Assembly: GCF_964340395.1 (NCBI RefSeq)
Contig: NC_135553.1
Span: 9,217,501-9,281,500, forward strand
DNA: 64,000 nt
Origin: Glandiceps talaboti
Lineage: Eukaryota; Hemichordata; Enteropneusta; Spengelidae
Direction of reading: 5' to 3'
Part shown: piece by piece, positions 14,501 through 25,875 of the stretch
Layout: every line of letters starts with the position of its first letter
Numbering within the stretch: the stretch's first letter is position 1
Made by a program: the position numbers and the translations under genes
The notes under the pieces: generated by a model
The model's database searches: none
Seen by the model: only the letters and a program-made list of their open reading frames with translations
What the model was told of the DNA's origin: nothing

Positions 14501-17500
14501 CGAATATGGCTTTGAATTTCCTTAGGGTGTGTCAATAGATAATCATGTTGATCAAATAATTGGGTAATTTGTGACTTTTTAGCATTATATTTTTCAAGGC
14601 CGAGAAAATATTTTGTATTTTTTTTCACCAAATTCATACCAGTCAGCTCTGGAGCGCACTACCGCGCCTTCTGTTAAATAATTATATTCAAAATTTAATT
14701 CATTGCGAATTCTTTCGATTTCTGTCTTCAATTCGTCCGAGTCCCTACCACTGAGCTCTATGTCAAGGTCACGTAACTTATTTTCTAGTGTGGTTATCCG
14801 CTCATTCCTCACTTTAGCATTTCTTTTGCTATAACTAATTGTGGTAACTTTGACCTTAAACTTAATATATTCCCATAAGCCTTGCTTATTGTGAGGGTTG
14901 CCATACTCTGTCTTCCAATTCTGGAGACTATCGTGAATAAGATTAATATATACAGGGTCATGAATCAGGCTATTGTTAAATTTCCAGTGAGATCTGCCAA
15001 GCCTACATCGACTATCTCCAATTGTCAAAACTATAGCTGAATGATCGGACATGATATTTGGGACGATATCACAGTTAACAATAGAGCTCTGGAGAGAACT
15101 ACTGATCAGAAAGAAATCTAGGCGGCTTTGAATCAATGCTGGACGTAGACGTCTCCAAGTAAAACGTTTTATCGTTGGGTTTCTAGTACGCCAAATGTCC
15201 TCCAAGTCAAACTTGGATAAAATACTATTAAACACACTAACTGACTTTTTCCAGGTAATTGGATTACCTCCTGAGCGATCTAAGTTTTCGTCTAAGGTTA
15301 AGTTGTGATCACCGCCCCAGATGATCTCACGATCAGGTTCAATATGAACTTCTTGCAGTAGATTCGACAACTGTTCCATGAAAATAGAGTGTGTATTCTC
15401 ATAATTAGGTGCATATGTATTAACAATAAGGAAAGGCTTATTCTCAATATCAATGGAAATTATGACAACCCTCCCCTCTGTATCACATTTAACTGTATGT
15501 ATAACATAATCTAGATTTCGTATAATAGTGACAACGCCCCTGCTAGCAGAGGTACCATGAGAAAATATATAATGACCTGGTAGGATTTTTGACCACTTAT
15601 TTTCATCTTCTAGTGTGGAATGAGCTTCCTGAAGCAAAATGATATTGTGATTACGTTTCTTTAGCCAATCCAAAACCTTCCTTCTCTTCTTCATACCCCC
15701 TAATCCCCTGACATTCAGGGAAACAATGTTTAACTTTTCAGCCATTTAGAATTACTAGTATTGCAACCCGTAAAGCTAGTTGTAATGACATAGACAATAT
15801 GGTTATATCAAAACTAATAATGTACGAGCCTGCAAACATGTAAACAACACACACACAAAAAGTTCCACAAACTACAACGCCAGTGGATACATCTCCGAGG
15901 GGAGATTGAGAAAAACAAAGGCATACAAAAAATGCTACCAAAAAGGCGCAGTGAAAGCCAGCTGTCATTACTAGGACACAAAAACCCGACCTAGCACCTG
16001 ACATAACAATAGGAATACTGCCAAATGAATTTATAATTCTAACTGAACCTCAAAATACACAGCTATGCTTTGAGGTTACTGTGAATATCAATATACAAGT
16101 ATATGCGTCAATAAATTACCATTGAAATAGTTCGAAAAGAAACAATTACGGAGAAGAGGAATGCAAGAAAGGAACGGTACAAAAGTCGTAGTGGCAAGTC
16201 CTTGAACAGTTCATCTCCTTCACAAACCTATCGTCGAAGTTCAAATTTACTTATTTGACAGTGTAAAGTTTATTGTTGATAAACAGATTACCATTAGCGA
16301 AACGAACTCTCTTCCCGTCCTTGTAAGCTTTATCCATGACATCACGCAAACTCCGCTTCGCCTTGTAATCAGCACTGCAGAGATCTACCTGTACAAACAT
16401 CGGCGTGTCTTTCAGAGCATTACGTCGTTTCATCAAAATTTGCTGTCGTTGTAGTCGAATTGGAAACTTGACTATGATATGCCTAGGAAAACGTCCTTGG
16501 TCTTCTTTACTCTTCGCTGTTGGTGTGCGGTGGGCATTATCTATGATAGCGTCCGATATTTCAAATTTGTCTCTCAGAATACTGTTTACTACGTCGGCAC
16601 AGTTTTCACCAGTTTCTTCGGATATACCGCCAAGGTTAATGTTAGTTTATAGAGCAACATAGATTGGAATTGCTTTGCAAAAGATATTTTAACATAGGTA
16701 TATGGAAAATAATGCCTTAATCTACAAACACTTCATGAAGTTTCATGAATATAATGATGGAATACACCTGGACTCAAGCAGTTGTATTTCATCTAGGATT
16801 GTATCAATGTAAGACCAACAATCAAATTATCTTACCTTCAGTGCAAGCATCAATGATTTCATATCCAATATTTTCACCTTCCCTATCACCATCAGTCCAT
16901 ATAACTAATATCTGGCACTGTCTGGCTTCACGTTCAAGTGTCCTCTGCAACAAAATAATTATTGTAACTATCATTTCTGCATTGTTTCTTTTCAAAAATT
17001 AATATGTTACACTGCAGTGTGTTTGGTGAGGACCAACATTACACTTTCTTTTGACACATCCCTGTCGTAGACTGTATTCATCTGCTTGCTAGCATACATC
17101 AACAAACAGAATAGTTTTTTAAGAAATCTATGTTTGAGTAAAATTTGCAACCATTGATTTACTCTTGAACATCATATTGGGTGACATTGAGAGTCCAGTG
17201 TGCCCTCCAAGCCAAATTTAATGTGCTCATGACACATAATACAATGTAAGTGAAGGAAGGTGACTGATTACTACAAGATTGGAACCCTAGCCCCACAGTA
17301 TCATCAGAGTGGTCTGTAAGCTCAGTGATAAAGTATGAAGTGTAAAAAAAGATGGGGTTCCAATGTCCTACATAAGTTATATTATAACATACCTTGATGT
17401 CTTGAAAGTCAGGCAAACATTTCTTTTCAATTGGAGCATCAAATAACATGACAGGGTCACATCCATGCCTATCAAAGATTCAAAGTCAATGCACAATTGA

Positions 17501-19347
17501 AACAAAGAGCTAAATTATAAATATCCTCGTGTCAAGGGACACAGTCTGTAACTTTAAGATCTGTAGCGGTTACTTTTGTTTAGAAATATTCTTACATGAT
17601 TCTGATTAATAAAACATGTTGCATGATCACGTGTATTGATTGGTAGAGCATCCTAGTACATACCTATCATGTATTAATCCACATTTGTTTTTATAGATTA
17701 CATATCTTTCGTACAGTGTATCCATAGTCCTTCTATCACTGTGAGGGGGAGTGTGATGTATCATGCCAGGGGTGAACAAATCCACTGGTCCTGGGTCTGG
17801 GACTAGCAATTTTTTTGGACGGATCACACAAATTTTACCTTGTCTGGTCCGTCGGACCAGTACCTTACTGTTAATAACTATGTTAAAAAGTCGTCTGAAT
17901 ATACAGATTCATAGGCAAGATTTAATGTTTCACATTAGCGGGACCTGGGACCACTAATTCTTTCAGCAGGACCACTGGATTTTTTAAGGCACTGGTCCGG
18001 GGACCATCAGTTCACAAAATGATTTGTTCACCCCTGCATGCATATGGAATTTGTACATACACGAGATAGTTGAGAAAGTTACAAAGTTACAGACTGTGTT
18101 ACTGTAAAATAGACCCTTTCAATGACATTTCATCGTAATTTACACTAAAATAATGTATATATCTATGAATATTATAGATGTATGTATTCATAATCCAGGA
18201 TTCTAGTGATATGTCTATTAACCATTTGACAGTTCACAATACTTTAAGAGTCCACCTATCACCTCTTATAAACTTGAAAGTCTGCAGGAGTCTTACCATT
18301 TTTTATAGGTTCCAACAAAGTCATAATTTGCCAGGTGCCCTGACACAGACGTCATAACCATCTTACAGTTCTGGTTTAATAGATTGTAATCCCATTCATA
18401 TATTTTGTTAAATCTAGAATAGCCTTCCCTCTGAAAGAGAAATCATATAATGTGTTACTTTATCCTCATAGTGTTACCAATACCAGTACTTAGTATCAAT
18501 ACACACTCTATTAAAGCCAATTTGATGCACAGCAATGTTTAATGACAGTGATTTCAGTTATATAATTAATAGACCCTAAAATCATCAAATGTACATATGA
18601 GAAGTCTGGTTAAATTTGCACAGATTGCCATACATTTTTTTTATGTCGAACCTGGTAAAAGTGCCTGGGAAGTCTTAGTCATGCTTGCATAGTATGCATA
18701 CAGAGTAATCTTGACCTGTGCACTGTCTTCAAGCGGGACTAGGGAAGTCTAAGATCATTCGAGAAGATTTTACCTAATTACCACCCTTTCATTAACAAAT
18801 ACACTGGTCGTCATAATATTATCGCCACCACCATGCACCATCAGTGATTATCATCATCATCATCATCATCGTCGTAATTATTACCAACATTATCATCACC
18901 TCATCACCAAATCAAAATGTCACCATTGCTTCTGGCCTTCAAAACCTGGCCGGTGATATTCGCTCATCGTCACCTTTGCCAACATATTACTATTAGTATG
19001 GCCATGAAGGTAGAAACACTTCCTACCTCCGTGGTAATTGGCAATGGTATGACGTAAACGGTAAACAAATGGTAAAGACTGGGTTGGTCTTCAAGTGAAT
19101 CAGTTGCTAACTTACGTGTACAACGCACCACAACACAACATCTACTTCAACTGTCTTCAAAACACATTATATCTTATCTTACCCGACTAAAGTGTCCTCT
19201 TGACATTACATCGGCCAGCGACTTTGCTGCATCATTTTTCTCGGCCACATTCAACACTCGAGTAACTCTACGCGCCATGATCATCAGATGAGATACACGT
19301 ACATTGCAGAATTTCTCACTAAGTGTTCTTGTATGGAACAAAAACAT
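268..19347 (-). CDS. TOP3A: DNA topoisomerase III alpha (3' end outside window)
   Basis: Type IA topoisomerase that passes single strands and, with BLM and RMI proteins, dissolves double Holliday junctions. Nineteen exons read on the minus strand: 19347-19183, 18430-18297, 17468-17393, 16944-16836, 11513-11462, 11173-11082, 10450-10280, 9992-9892, 9290-9216, 8103-8021, 7766-7669, 7076-6910, 6261-6085, 5460-5382, 5022-4839, 3961-3874, 3125-3062, 2239-2052, 341-268. All have GT-AG ends and matching phases. Seen: TOPRIM glutamate in VAEKNDAAK (about residue 36), acidic [10 protein letters not shown] (about 143-145), catalytic tyrosine in [11 protein letters not shown] (about 357; human Tyr362), [24 protein letters not shown], and a topoisomerase zinc finger CPRC...CTGYPDC (about 652-680). 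The last exon ends in phase 2, so the C-terminal GRF-type region lies off the left edge. I chose the upstream ATG at 19347; ATGs at 19284 and 19278 could start a shorter form. Family assignment is very secure; the start is less so. Confidence 0.96.
1160..1690. repeat. Degenerate minisatellite in TOP3A intron
   Basis: A roughly 100-bp unit containing GATGTTACACAGGGTCACTG, then ACAAAATCTGTTGCCAT, recurs with divergence at about 1163, 1229, 1322, 1422, 1538 and 1626. It sits in the intron between the zinc-finger exon (2052-2239) and the next exon (268-341). No coding role is seen; the rest of this 1.7 kb intron shows nothing else I recognise apart from the duplication next to the exon. Confidence 0.75.
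1801..2102. repeat. Tandem duplication copying the 3' end of TOP3A exon 18
   Basis: Two direct copies of a ~145-150-bp unit: 1801-1944 and 1945-2102. Both begin AAATCTTT and end at GGTGGAAAC. The right copy holds the true last ~50 bases of exon 18 (ends 2052) and its GTATGAG donor. The left copy has nearly the same exon bases, but the donor position reads GAATAAG instead of GTATGAG, so it should be a dead pseudo-exon edge. Confidence 0.85.
2290..2500. repeat. Dispersed repeat, copy A (CATCATGGGA family)
   Basis: Shares ordered short blocks with 23170-23490: GGGGAA-(C/A)-CCACTCCA near the start, CATCATGGGA in the middle and GAATATTCA further on. Copy A starts just after TTAAAGGGG and the other copy ends CCCCTTTTAA, so a small inverted-repeat (MITE-like) or SINE-like family is possible. 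Divergence is high and the boundaries are not certain. Confidence 0.4.
3714..3828. repeat. Imperfect inverted repeat (fold-back) in TOP3A intron
   Basis: The left arm (3714-3757) and right arm (3783-3828) are reverse complements with a few mismatches; the core GTGCTTGCAGTGTT / AACACTGCAAGCAC is perfect. The loop is about 25 bp. Similar words (TGGTGTTTTCTCCTGCACTT and CACTTGCACTC) recur near 10690-10745, suggesting a decayed MITE-like family. Confidence 0.6.
4590..4870 (-). repeat. Tandem copies of the TOP3A exon 15 splice donor
   Basis: Read on the minus strand, the true exon 15 end (4839) is followed by GTAAGTAGAAATATGAATG. In the intron the same junction recurs with donors at about 4780 (GTGAGTAG), 4712 (GTAAGTAG) and 4662 (GTAAGTAG). 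Each is preceded by a diverged copy of the exon end (AACTTGTTGA or CTTATCGA) and followed by the same intron bases. A fourth remnant without a donor lies near 4600. Spacing is 50-68 bp. Confidence 0.8.
5918..6050. repeat. Dispersed repeat shared with 40738-40865
   Basis: Lies in a TOP3A intron. It shares GCCAATT, CACACCAAAAT, CCTTACTAT, TGACTCAC and ATCATTTTGA in the same order with a stretch in UNK intron 2. A weaker partial match is seen near 17190-17240. It is an old dispersed repeat of unknown class. Confidence 0.4.
8173..8568. mobile_element. Non-autonomous element with ~130-bp terminal inverted repeats
   Basis: The ends are ATTCTCGCTA and TAGCGAGAAT. The left arm, about 8173-8303, is the diverged reverse complement of the right arm, about 8438-8568; both include ACACTTCCGGTCG / CGACCGGAAGTGT and a GGAACG...GTCGCG block. 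The ~130-bp centre has no reading frame. It is a MITE-like fold-back element in the TOP3A intron between exons 9 and 10. No convincing target-site duplication was found, and the superfamily is not assigned. Confidence 0.75.
8612..8955. repeat. Compound microsatellite (CA, CAGA, GATA, CATA)
   Basis: Runs of CA, CAGA, GATA and CATA follow one another directly after the inverted-repeat element at 8173-8568. Open frames in this block are low-complexity Cys/Val/Thr/His repeats and are not genes. Confidence 0.95.
11527..11578. repeat. (ATCA)n microsatellite
   Basis: About a dozen tandem ATCA units sit just upstream (gene sense) of TOP3A exon 5. Confidence 0.9.
12016..15745 (-). pseudogene. LINE ORF2: endonuclease + reverse transcriptase, one frameshift
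   Basis: The first frame (15745-14594) encodes an apurinic-type endonuclease: [37 protein letters not shown] and MSDHSAIV. The second (to 12016) carries the reverse transcriptase, with [13 protein letters not shown] and the catalytic [11 protein letters not shown], and a C-terminal zinc-knuckle-like CTFCHRT...HLFVDCEY. The two join at WYEFGEKNTKYF, where an A8 run (plus-strand T8, 14618-14625) is one base too long for continuity. Apart from this the ~1,250-residue ORF2 seems open. The single break could be a real indel or a sequencing error in the homopolymer. The order of domains and the terminal motif place it with L1/Tx1-type LINEs. Confidence 0.92.
16251..16632 (-). pseudogene. LINE ORF1 C-terminal fragment
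   Basis: An uninterrupted frame runs from the 5' truncation point to a stop at 16251. It contains [26 protein letters not shown] and PRHIIVKFP, then ends [14 protein letters not shown]. This pattern (an E-x-x-x-E helix followed by AHRxP and hIIVKF) is that of the RNA-binding RRM/C-terminal region of L1-type ORF1 proteins. The upstream part was never copied. Confidence 0.8.
17767..18036. mobile_element. MITE, hAT-like ends, 5-bp target duplication
   Basis: A 270-bp element with 16-bp terminal inverted repeats CAGGGGTGAACAAATC / GATTTGTTCACCCCTG. It is flanked by CATGC on both sides (17762-17766 and 18037-18041). The inside is rich in GGTCC/GGACC and short inverted repeats, with no transposase. 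CAGGGGTG ends resemble hAT elements, whose usual duplication is 8 bp, so the superfamily is tentative. It lies in the TOP3A intron between exons 2 and 3. Confidence 0.75.
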
Positions 19348-19722
19348 TAGCACGTACACAATTGGTGTGTTATCGTAATCTTCAGTGTCAGTTCACTGCA
19401 TCACGCTTCCGTCAGACGAAAAACTCGTCAATATTCGGTGGCATCTTCTATCTCCACTACTTATTTTTCGAGATCGGCGCCTTGAGTATGCTCACTCTTT
19501 TGCGTTAATCCCATGATGCAACGTAATTATGGTCGCAAAACCAAAAGTTCGTCTTCACCTCGTTTTTTTGTAAAGATTTCGTAAATTTGATGTATGTCGT
19601 TTTTTTTGAATGATTCAAAATTATCAACCTGGTTTTTTTTTTCAACCAAAGTGTTCGAGTGTTATAGGATATAAAAAGGTCCTGACGTAACATGAGCCAT
19701 GATCGTTGCGTAAAGGTCAAAC
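19348..19722. promoter_or_regulatory. Head-to-head promoter region, TOP3A / UQCC4
   Basis: The start codons of TOP3A (minus, 19347) and the UQCC4-like gene (plus, 19723) are only 375 bases apart, so both promoters must lie here or overlap it. No TATA box is placed with confidence. This suggests a shared bidirectional promoter for two housekeeping genes. Confidence 0.6.
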
Positions 19723-21232
19723 ATGGCGTCGTCCATGAGAAATCTACGTGCGCTCATGTTGTACACAACTTTTTACAAATTAGGTGCTGTAAGTCGCTAT
19801 AACAGGTATCTATATCATTTTTTGTGTGTGAAGAATAATTTTTTACTAAAGTTTGTGAAATTTCACGAGGAGACCCTGTATTAATGTGGCAGACTTCACA
19901 TTTACATGTACCTTCGAATTCCGAATGTGTTGACCATTGTTATTAATATGTAACTCCAAGGTCAAGGTGTAATGATGACCCCAGTGACAAATCATAGAAA
20001 CTGTGTGTCATTTTACATTCTTGCGAGGAAACCACAACAACAGTATGTTGTACAGTGAATTTCCTAATGTTGTAAGAAAGGCATGGCCGGGCTGGGACAT
20101 ATCTAGTCCGCGTTAGTTCTGGACGTATACTAGGTTCGACCATGGAAGTGGGTTATACTTCCATGGTTCGACATAGTCCTGCTTACATGACGGTGCACGA
20201 GTCTGTATTACTGACTTGACTCTAGGGCAATTGTCAGAATCGAGTCCCGAATTCCTCCGTATGCAAGCAGGACTAGGTTCGACACATCGAGTAAGACGTC
20301 CAAGATAAAATGAATAATTTAGGCAAGACTGAAGAACACTTCTGTTTATCATAGCTTGTTCTGTTAGTAATATGGTTGATATGAATATTATCTTTATCTA
20401 TTGCAAAATTTATCACACTGTATCCTGGGTGCTATAGTCGATTTTCCGGTTCTAAGATGCATTGCGGGAGATGATGTCGCTTACGTTGTTACAGTTAGTC
20501 TAGTTTTGTCTTTATTATGGAAACACATGTTGACCTCTTTGATTATGAGTGATTTTATAGAACAAATACTAAACACCATCAATGACAGACAGTGATTTTA
20601 AAGGTGAACCCAGAGTACGGTCATGAGACAACCATCCCCCTGAGTAGCGCGTGCAAAATAGAATATATATCATTGTTACTGTGCCATCGAATAATGTGAC
20701 ATGTAACTGGAAAATTTTTGTCCAAAATGTCAATCATGAATGGCACAAATGTGATGCAATATTCGTTAACAACATCAGTACAGATATTCTTATTATGTTT
20801 CATGCATAACTTATTTTGTACTAATATGCCATTTGTCCATGTCTCATTGAAAGGGTTATTGGACTATCAAGATCACATGCCATTGTACCCACCTGTACAA
20901 ACTTGCTAGTAAGATTGAAATCAAACAATGTCACAAGGAATACAACAATAGAAGATAATGAAGATGAAGAAGACAATACACCTATTAAATACACCACAAG
21001 TGCTGCATCAAAGTGGACAGTTGATGAAAGTTTTGGTAGCAGAAAGACGGCACCTATTTGGATGAAAATCTTGATCAGTGGAACAGTTTGTGGAATTCTG
21101 TTATGGGCTGTCTTCAGAGAAGAGACAGAGACAGACAGAATCTTAGAAAGCGGTCTTTTAGGACTGGAATTAAACCAAGAAGATGAACAAACAGATCCAC
21201 AGGAAAATATTGAAGCTGTTCAACGGCAATGA
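19723..21232 (+). CDS. UQCC4: UQCC4/CCSMST1-like mitochondrial membrane protein
   Basis: Two coding exons, 19723-19805 and 20914-21232, give 133 aa and an in-phase junction. The N-terminus (MASSMRNLRALMLYTTFYKL) is basic, hydrophobic and free of acidic residues, like a mitochondrial presequence. An acidic stretch and PIKYTTS follow, then one membrane segment (about 87-103, IWMKILISGTVCGILLWAVF), then REETETDRIL. Human CCSMST1/UQCC4 has the same order: an acidic stretch, PIEFSSS, WW...membrane...YLREESEADQWL. That protein is a complex III (ubiquinol-cytochrome c reductase) assembly factor in the inner membrane. The acceptor at 20913 has a weak pyrimidine tract, and another donor (GTAAGT at 19789) exists, so the exact junction is less sure than the family. 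Confidence 0.82.
20100..20300. repeat. Short inverted and direct repeats in UQCC4 intron
   Basis: CCATGGAAG and CTTCCATGG form a 9-bp-arm hairpin flanked by GGTTCGAC on both sides. An imperfect ~20-bp inverted pair (AGTCCTGCTTACATGACGG and CCGTATGCAAGCAGGACT) spans about 20173-20273. GGTTCGA resembles a tRNA T-arm, but no tRNA fold is complete. It may be a small decayed mobile repeat. Confidence 0.4.
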
Positions 21233-23628
21233 TGCAATCTATTCCTGTACAAAATTCAAATTGTGTGCATTATCAGTCTTTTTATTATAAACTTGTAGAG
21301 TTACTTGACTGAAGCCTTACCTTTTTGATTTTCTGAAGAGGTGCATGCACTTTCAATGTTTTTGCTAAGTTTGGTAAATCTTGCATAGGTTTCCCTACCT
21401 AGTACATTGTACCATAATTTTAGTGGTAACCCCTGTAAAACACCAGGGAGAACTCAGGTAGATTTAGTATTGGAAATCCGAGTTGGTGTGGGGTAGCCAC
21501 CCTTTGCATCGGAACGATGTAAATTATCACGAGGTGCAGCTGAGTGCATACCACTTCCACGTATATAAATTAATTGTTTCATATTATACCAGCTCTTCAA
21601 GTCATAGAGATTTGTAATTAACATTTTTTCACCACTAGAGGGTGCTATTGAAGGCATCAGCCTCCCCTCTCATAACATTACAAATCAATCTTCTTCTTCT
21701 TACCTTCCATAAGGAAGGTTATATATTAGGGATGAAAAGTCTGTGTGTCTGTATCACCATTTTCTAAAAAAAACGACTGGCTCAATTCAAACGAAATTTT
21801 GTAGACATTTTCCGAAGGGTAAGGGCAAGAACTGATTAGGTTTTGGTAAACATCCCATGAATATAAAAAAAATGAGCAATTAATGGTTTTCGGTATTTAG
21901 GCTATATCTCAAGAATGCATGTTTCAAATTCATTATAACTTGGTACATACATTTGCGATACCTAAGAGCATCTGTCCTGAAAATATTATCGATGTAGCGT
22001 TTCGTTTTGATAAGATATTGGCATGATTTCTGTAGGCCACAAAAAAGAAAAAAAAATTCTGGTAAAAAAATGTTGACTAAAGTGGTGCGACTGTATCACC
22101 ATTTTCTACTGTGTCCGTGAGTGCTATCATGCTACAACGTTCTATAAAGCTTCACATTACATGTTCTGGTTGGCCAGGAGATTGCTACAGCAAGGGGCAA
22201 ACAGCAATCAATGAGAAAAAATAACTTTATCACATATGTTCTGTTGTATCCCAACAATTGTCTGTAGGAACAAGAATCTCAAAACTTTGCCCTTACGGAA
22301 GACATTCAGTTTAAATCTGGTTTTGTACTGTATTATTAATAGAAATCTAAATTTGTGATGCTTCTCACATAATATTTATTTGAAATTTGGAAGTAACTGG
22401 TCTGTAAAGTTACTGTTGGAGTGTCAAAGTTCACCTAATAGTGTGTCTTCCTTACATTTTGAAAATATTGTTAGTGAGCATTTCAGTGTATAATTTATTT
22501 ACCATGTGTGCAGCAGCAATGATTTGCTAAATCAAAATAAAAGATTGGATTATTCAAAACAATATATGTTTATCATTGTCCTCTATAAGTTCATATATAA
22601 GGTTATTGTAAGCCAAGCCCACTCTCAGACTGAGACACTAGGTACATTGAAAATTAACCCCCCCCCCCCCCCAAAAAAAAAAAAAAAAAAAAAAAAATTG
22701 TTTCTGGTCAGGACATTTTGTCTAAAGTGGTGTGATGATGCAATTTGTTTTTTTGTCAAACCTGTCACTGAATCTACTACTATTTATGGCAGTGCAGTTA
22801 CTGTTCTGTTTATCTGGTACTTCAGAGCAAGTGTGTATGTTGGACAGAGTGTTATTAGTGGAACACTGTTACACACCATGTACATTTAAGCTATATTGGA
22901 ATGGAAGCCACAAACATGGTCTACAATAGTAGCCATGATGATCTACAGTAGTTGTCATATTGGTAGTTTGAAATAGTGCCAATGACTGGTATTGGTAAAA
23001 TTGATTTACCAAAATTAATAAATCTTGTGGCAGGTTTAACCTCTCTATGAGGTACCTATTTTCTTGCTAATCACAGCTTGTTTGCAGTTTGTCTCCAGAT
23101 CCACTTTTACTAAATTCCCCATCCTTTTGTCAAGTAAAACACCATTTTCAACTGATGACAAATAAATAAAATCCATGAACCACAGGGGAACACCACTCCA
23201 CTGTGTTCTGGAGAGTCAATTCATGTTATATCACCTACAAATAATTGCAATTTGATCAAGTTGAACTTGTGATTTTATTGGGCATCTTTGCTATGGGCCA
23301 TCACATCATGGGAGCTTGCAGAAATAATGTATTCATTTGTGCTCATGAATATTCAGTGTGCAACCATTGAATTATTATTCCTGACACCCATGATGCAATA
23401 GCAAAGATACCCTATAAATGCACAAGATCAACTTTGTTACTCTGAAATTGCAAGTAATTGTAGGTGATGTAGAAATGACCCCTTTTAAAGTTCAAAATTC
23501 AGGACCAGTTGCCCAGCATTCTAATAAGATGCAGCAATAACTTCAGTGCAATATACTCATATTGGGAGAATTTGACTAGAAAAATATGTACACACACACA
23601 CTTCTTTGGTTTGTCTAAAATGGAACAG
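21233..23628. other. UQCC4 3' flank and intergenic DNA
   Basis: Contains the likely UQCC4 3' UTR, with a possible poly(A) signal AATAAA at 22536-22541. There is a poly-C/poly-A tract at about 22650-22697 and the second copy of the CATCATGGGA repeat (about 23170-23490). No other gene is seen. Confidence 0.5.
23170..23490. repeat. Dispersed repeat, copy B (CATCATGGGA family)
   Basis: Shares GGGGAACACCACTCCA, CATCATGGGA and GAATATTCA in order with 2290-2500, and ends CCCCTTTTAA. Boundaries are uncertain. Confidence 0.4.
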
Positions 23629-24091
23629 TTTATTGAAAAGTCATGATGACGGTACAGTGTTGTAGAGATTTTTTTTCATGAAAACTGAATACTGTAAAAT
23701 GACTGTACTCTGCAATATTCTTACAGCAAATATATAACAACAATAAAGCACAAGTGAAGACTAGACGAAAGACATGACAATAAGAAATAGGAGACAAGAC
23801 AATAAGAAATAGAAGAAAAAAATACACAAAAGCAATTCATAAGTTAACAGTACAAATTCTCTCTTTAATATAAAATCAGTTACTTCTTACTATGAACTAT
23901 CTAAAATGGATGAATGTCCACACACAATATAAAATATGTCATCCTGTACCTGTGAGTGAACTTGTTTCGCAATATGGTCTTTATAGGAAAAGTACAATTT
24001 CTGAGCTAATCTAGATTTCTCCATGATACATATGTGATTCAAAAGTTAAATTATCATAAAAGAACAACAAAGAAACTGGACTGGACATTTT
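23629..24091 (-). other. H3.3 3' untranslated region with poly(A) signal
   Basis: Downstream of the H3.3 stop on the minus strand; TTTATT at 23629-23634 reads AATAAA on that strand. This fits a polyadenylated, replication-independent histone mRNA. The position of the cleavage site is inferred. Confidence 0.45.
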
Positions 24092-24924
<833 letters not shown>

Positions 24925-25796
24925 TTAGCACTTTGAAACAAAATGATTTAAAATATGGAAAACACCACGATGCCAAACAATGCATAATTTGCAGAGTTGC
25001 AGTATTGTTAGCATACAGGTAAAGATGTCTGCACAAATCAGTGTTCCCTTGGCAACAACTGACAATAGAAATGTATAGTAAGTATTATACCATGTTGATA
25101 GTACTTGACAATACAAGACTGCACACATAGTTTTGTTTAAATTGTTAGAAGGAAAGTGGCTAATGATTGCAATAAAATATGCAGAACATGAACCCTGACC
25201 CGAAAACACTACCCTCTTTCCCAGGATTCTAAAAGACAAAATATTAGAACCTTCACGAGTAGTTCCAACTTGATGGAAAAGAACGAATTTAGAATCACGC
25301 GATTTTACATACACTATTTACCAAATGGAACACCACCCGAAATAATAGAAAGTGTAGTTGCAGTATCGATTTATTCCATGCAGTCACCGGCAACACAACA
25401 CGGCATCAACTGATTTATGAATGAAATTGGACTCAATTTTCAAAGTAAGCTATGACAATTTTCGCCACTGTGAAAATTACTTAGGTTGAGACCGTGTCAT
25501 GTACTTCGCCTTTGACATTTCATTGCGTACGACTGGTTTAAACTGAAATGACAATGCTATATTTTCGGCGCGAACTTGTAGTAGTAATCGTTACAAACAC
25601 AACAAACGGCTAATAATGAAACACTGGGTGAAAAGGACGCTATCGTGAGTACAGGACCATGAGCATTGAATTGAGATAATTCGAAAAACAATGTTCGGAC
25701 GGTCGTGTAAATCTTTTGGGACATAGCCTGGCATGAAAGTGAAACCAAATAGGTATTTCGAGGGAGTAATGACCTCATGTAATCAGTAATTCTTAC

Positions 25797-25850
25797 CTTT
25801 TCGGAGGTAGAAGAAACACAACTCAATCACACAACAGCGGCAAATATGTC
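25797..25850 (-). other. H3.3 noncoding first exon
   Basis: A strong donor CCGAAAAG|GTAAG is read on the minus strand at 25796, downstream of a TATA box at 25876-25885. It would splice over ~1 kb to the acceptor before 24762, 15 bases upstream of the ATG. The 5' limit is estimated as ~25-30 bp below the TATA box. The intron between holds nothing recognised. Confidence 0.65.
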
Positions 25851-25875
25851 GGCCTCTGTCCCGCAATTTCCTGGG

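Larger units (their letters stand above)
11721..16632 (-). mobile_element. Tx1/L1-like non-LTR retrotransposon (LINE), 5'-truncated
   Basis: A 4.9 kb LINE in the TOP3A intron between exons 4 and 5, in the same orientation as the gene. It is bounded by a perfect 16-bp target-site duplication AGGTTAATGTTAGTTT at 11705-11720 and 16633-16648. The poly-A tail appears as a T-run from about 11718. In gene order it has the end of ORF1 (16632-16251), a ~500-bp spacer, ORF2 (15745-12016) and a ~280-bp 3' UTR. The 5' end is cut inside ORF1. Well-kept frames and an exact duplication point to a young insertion. The TTAGTTT target end matches poly-A-primed reverse transcription. Confidence 0.93.

Noticed and set aside
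20100-20300. tRNA gene or tRNA-derived SINE (GGTTCGAC motifs)
   Set aside because: No A box, acceptor stem or cloverleaf could be fitted on either strand.
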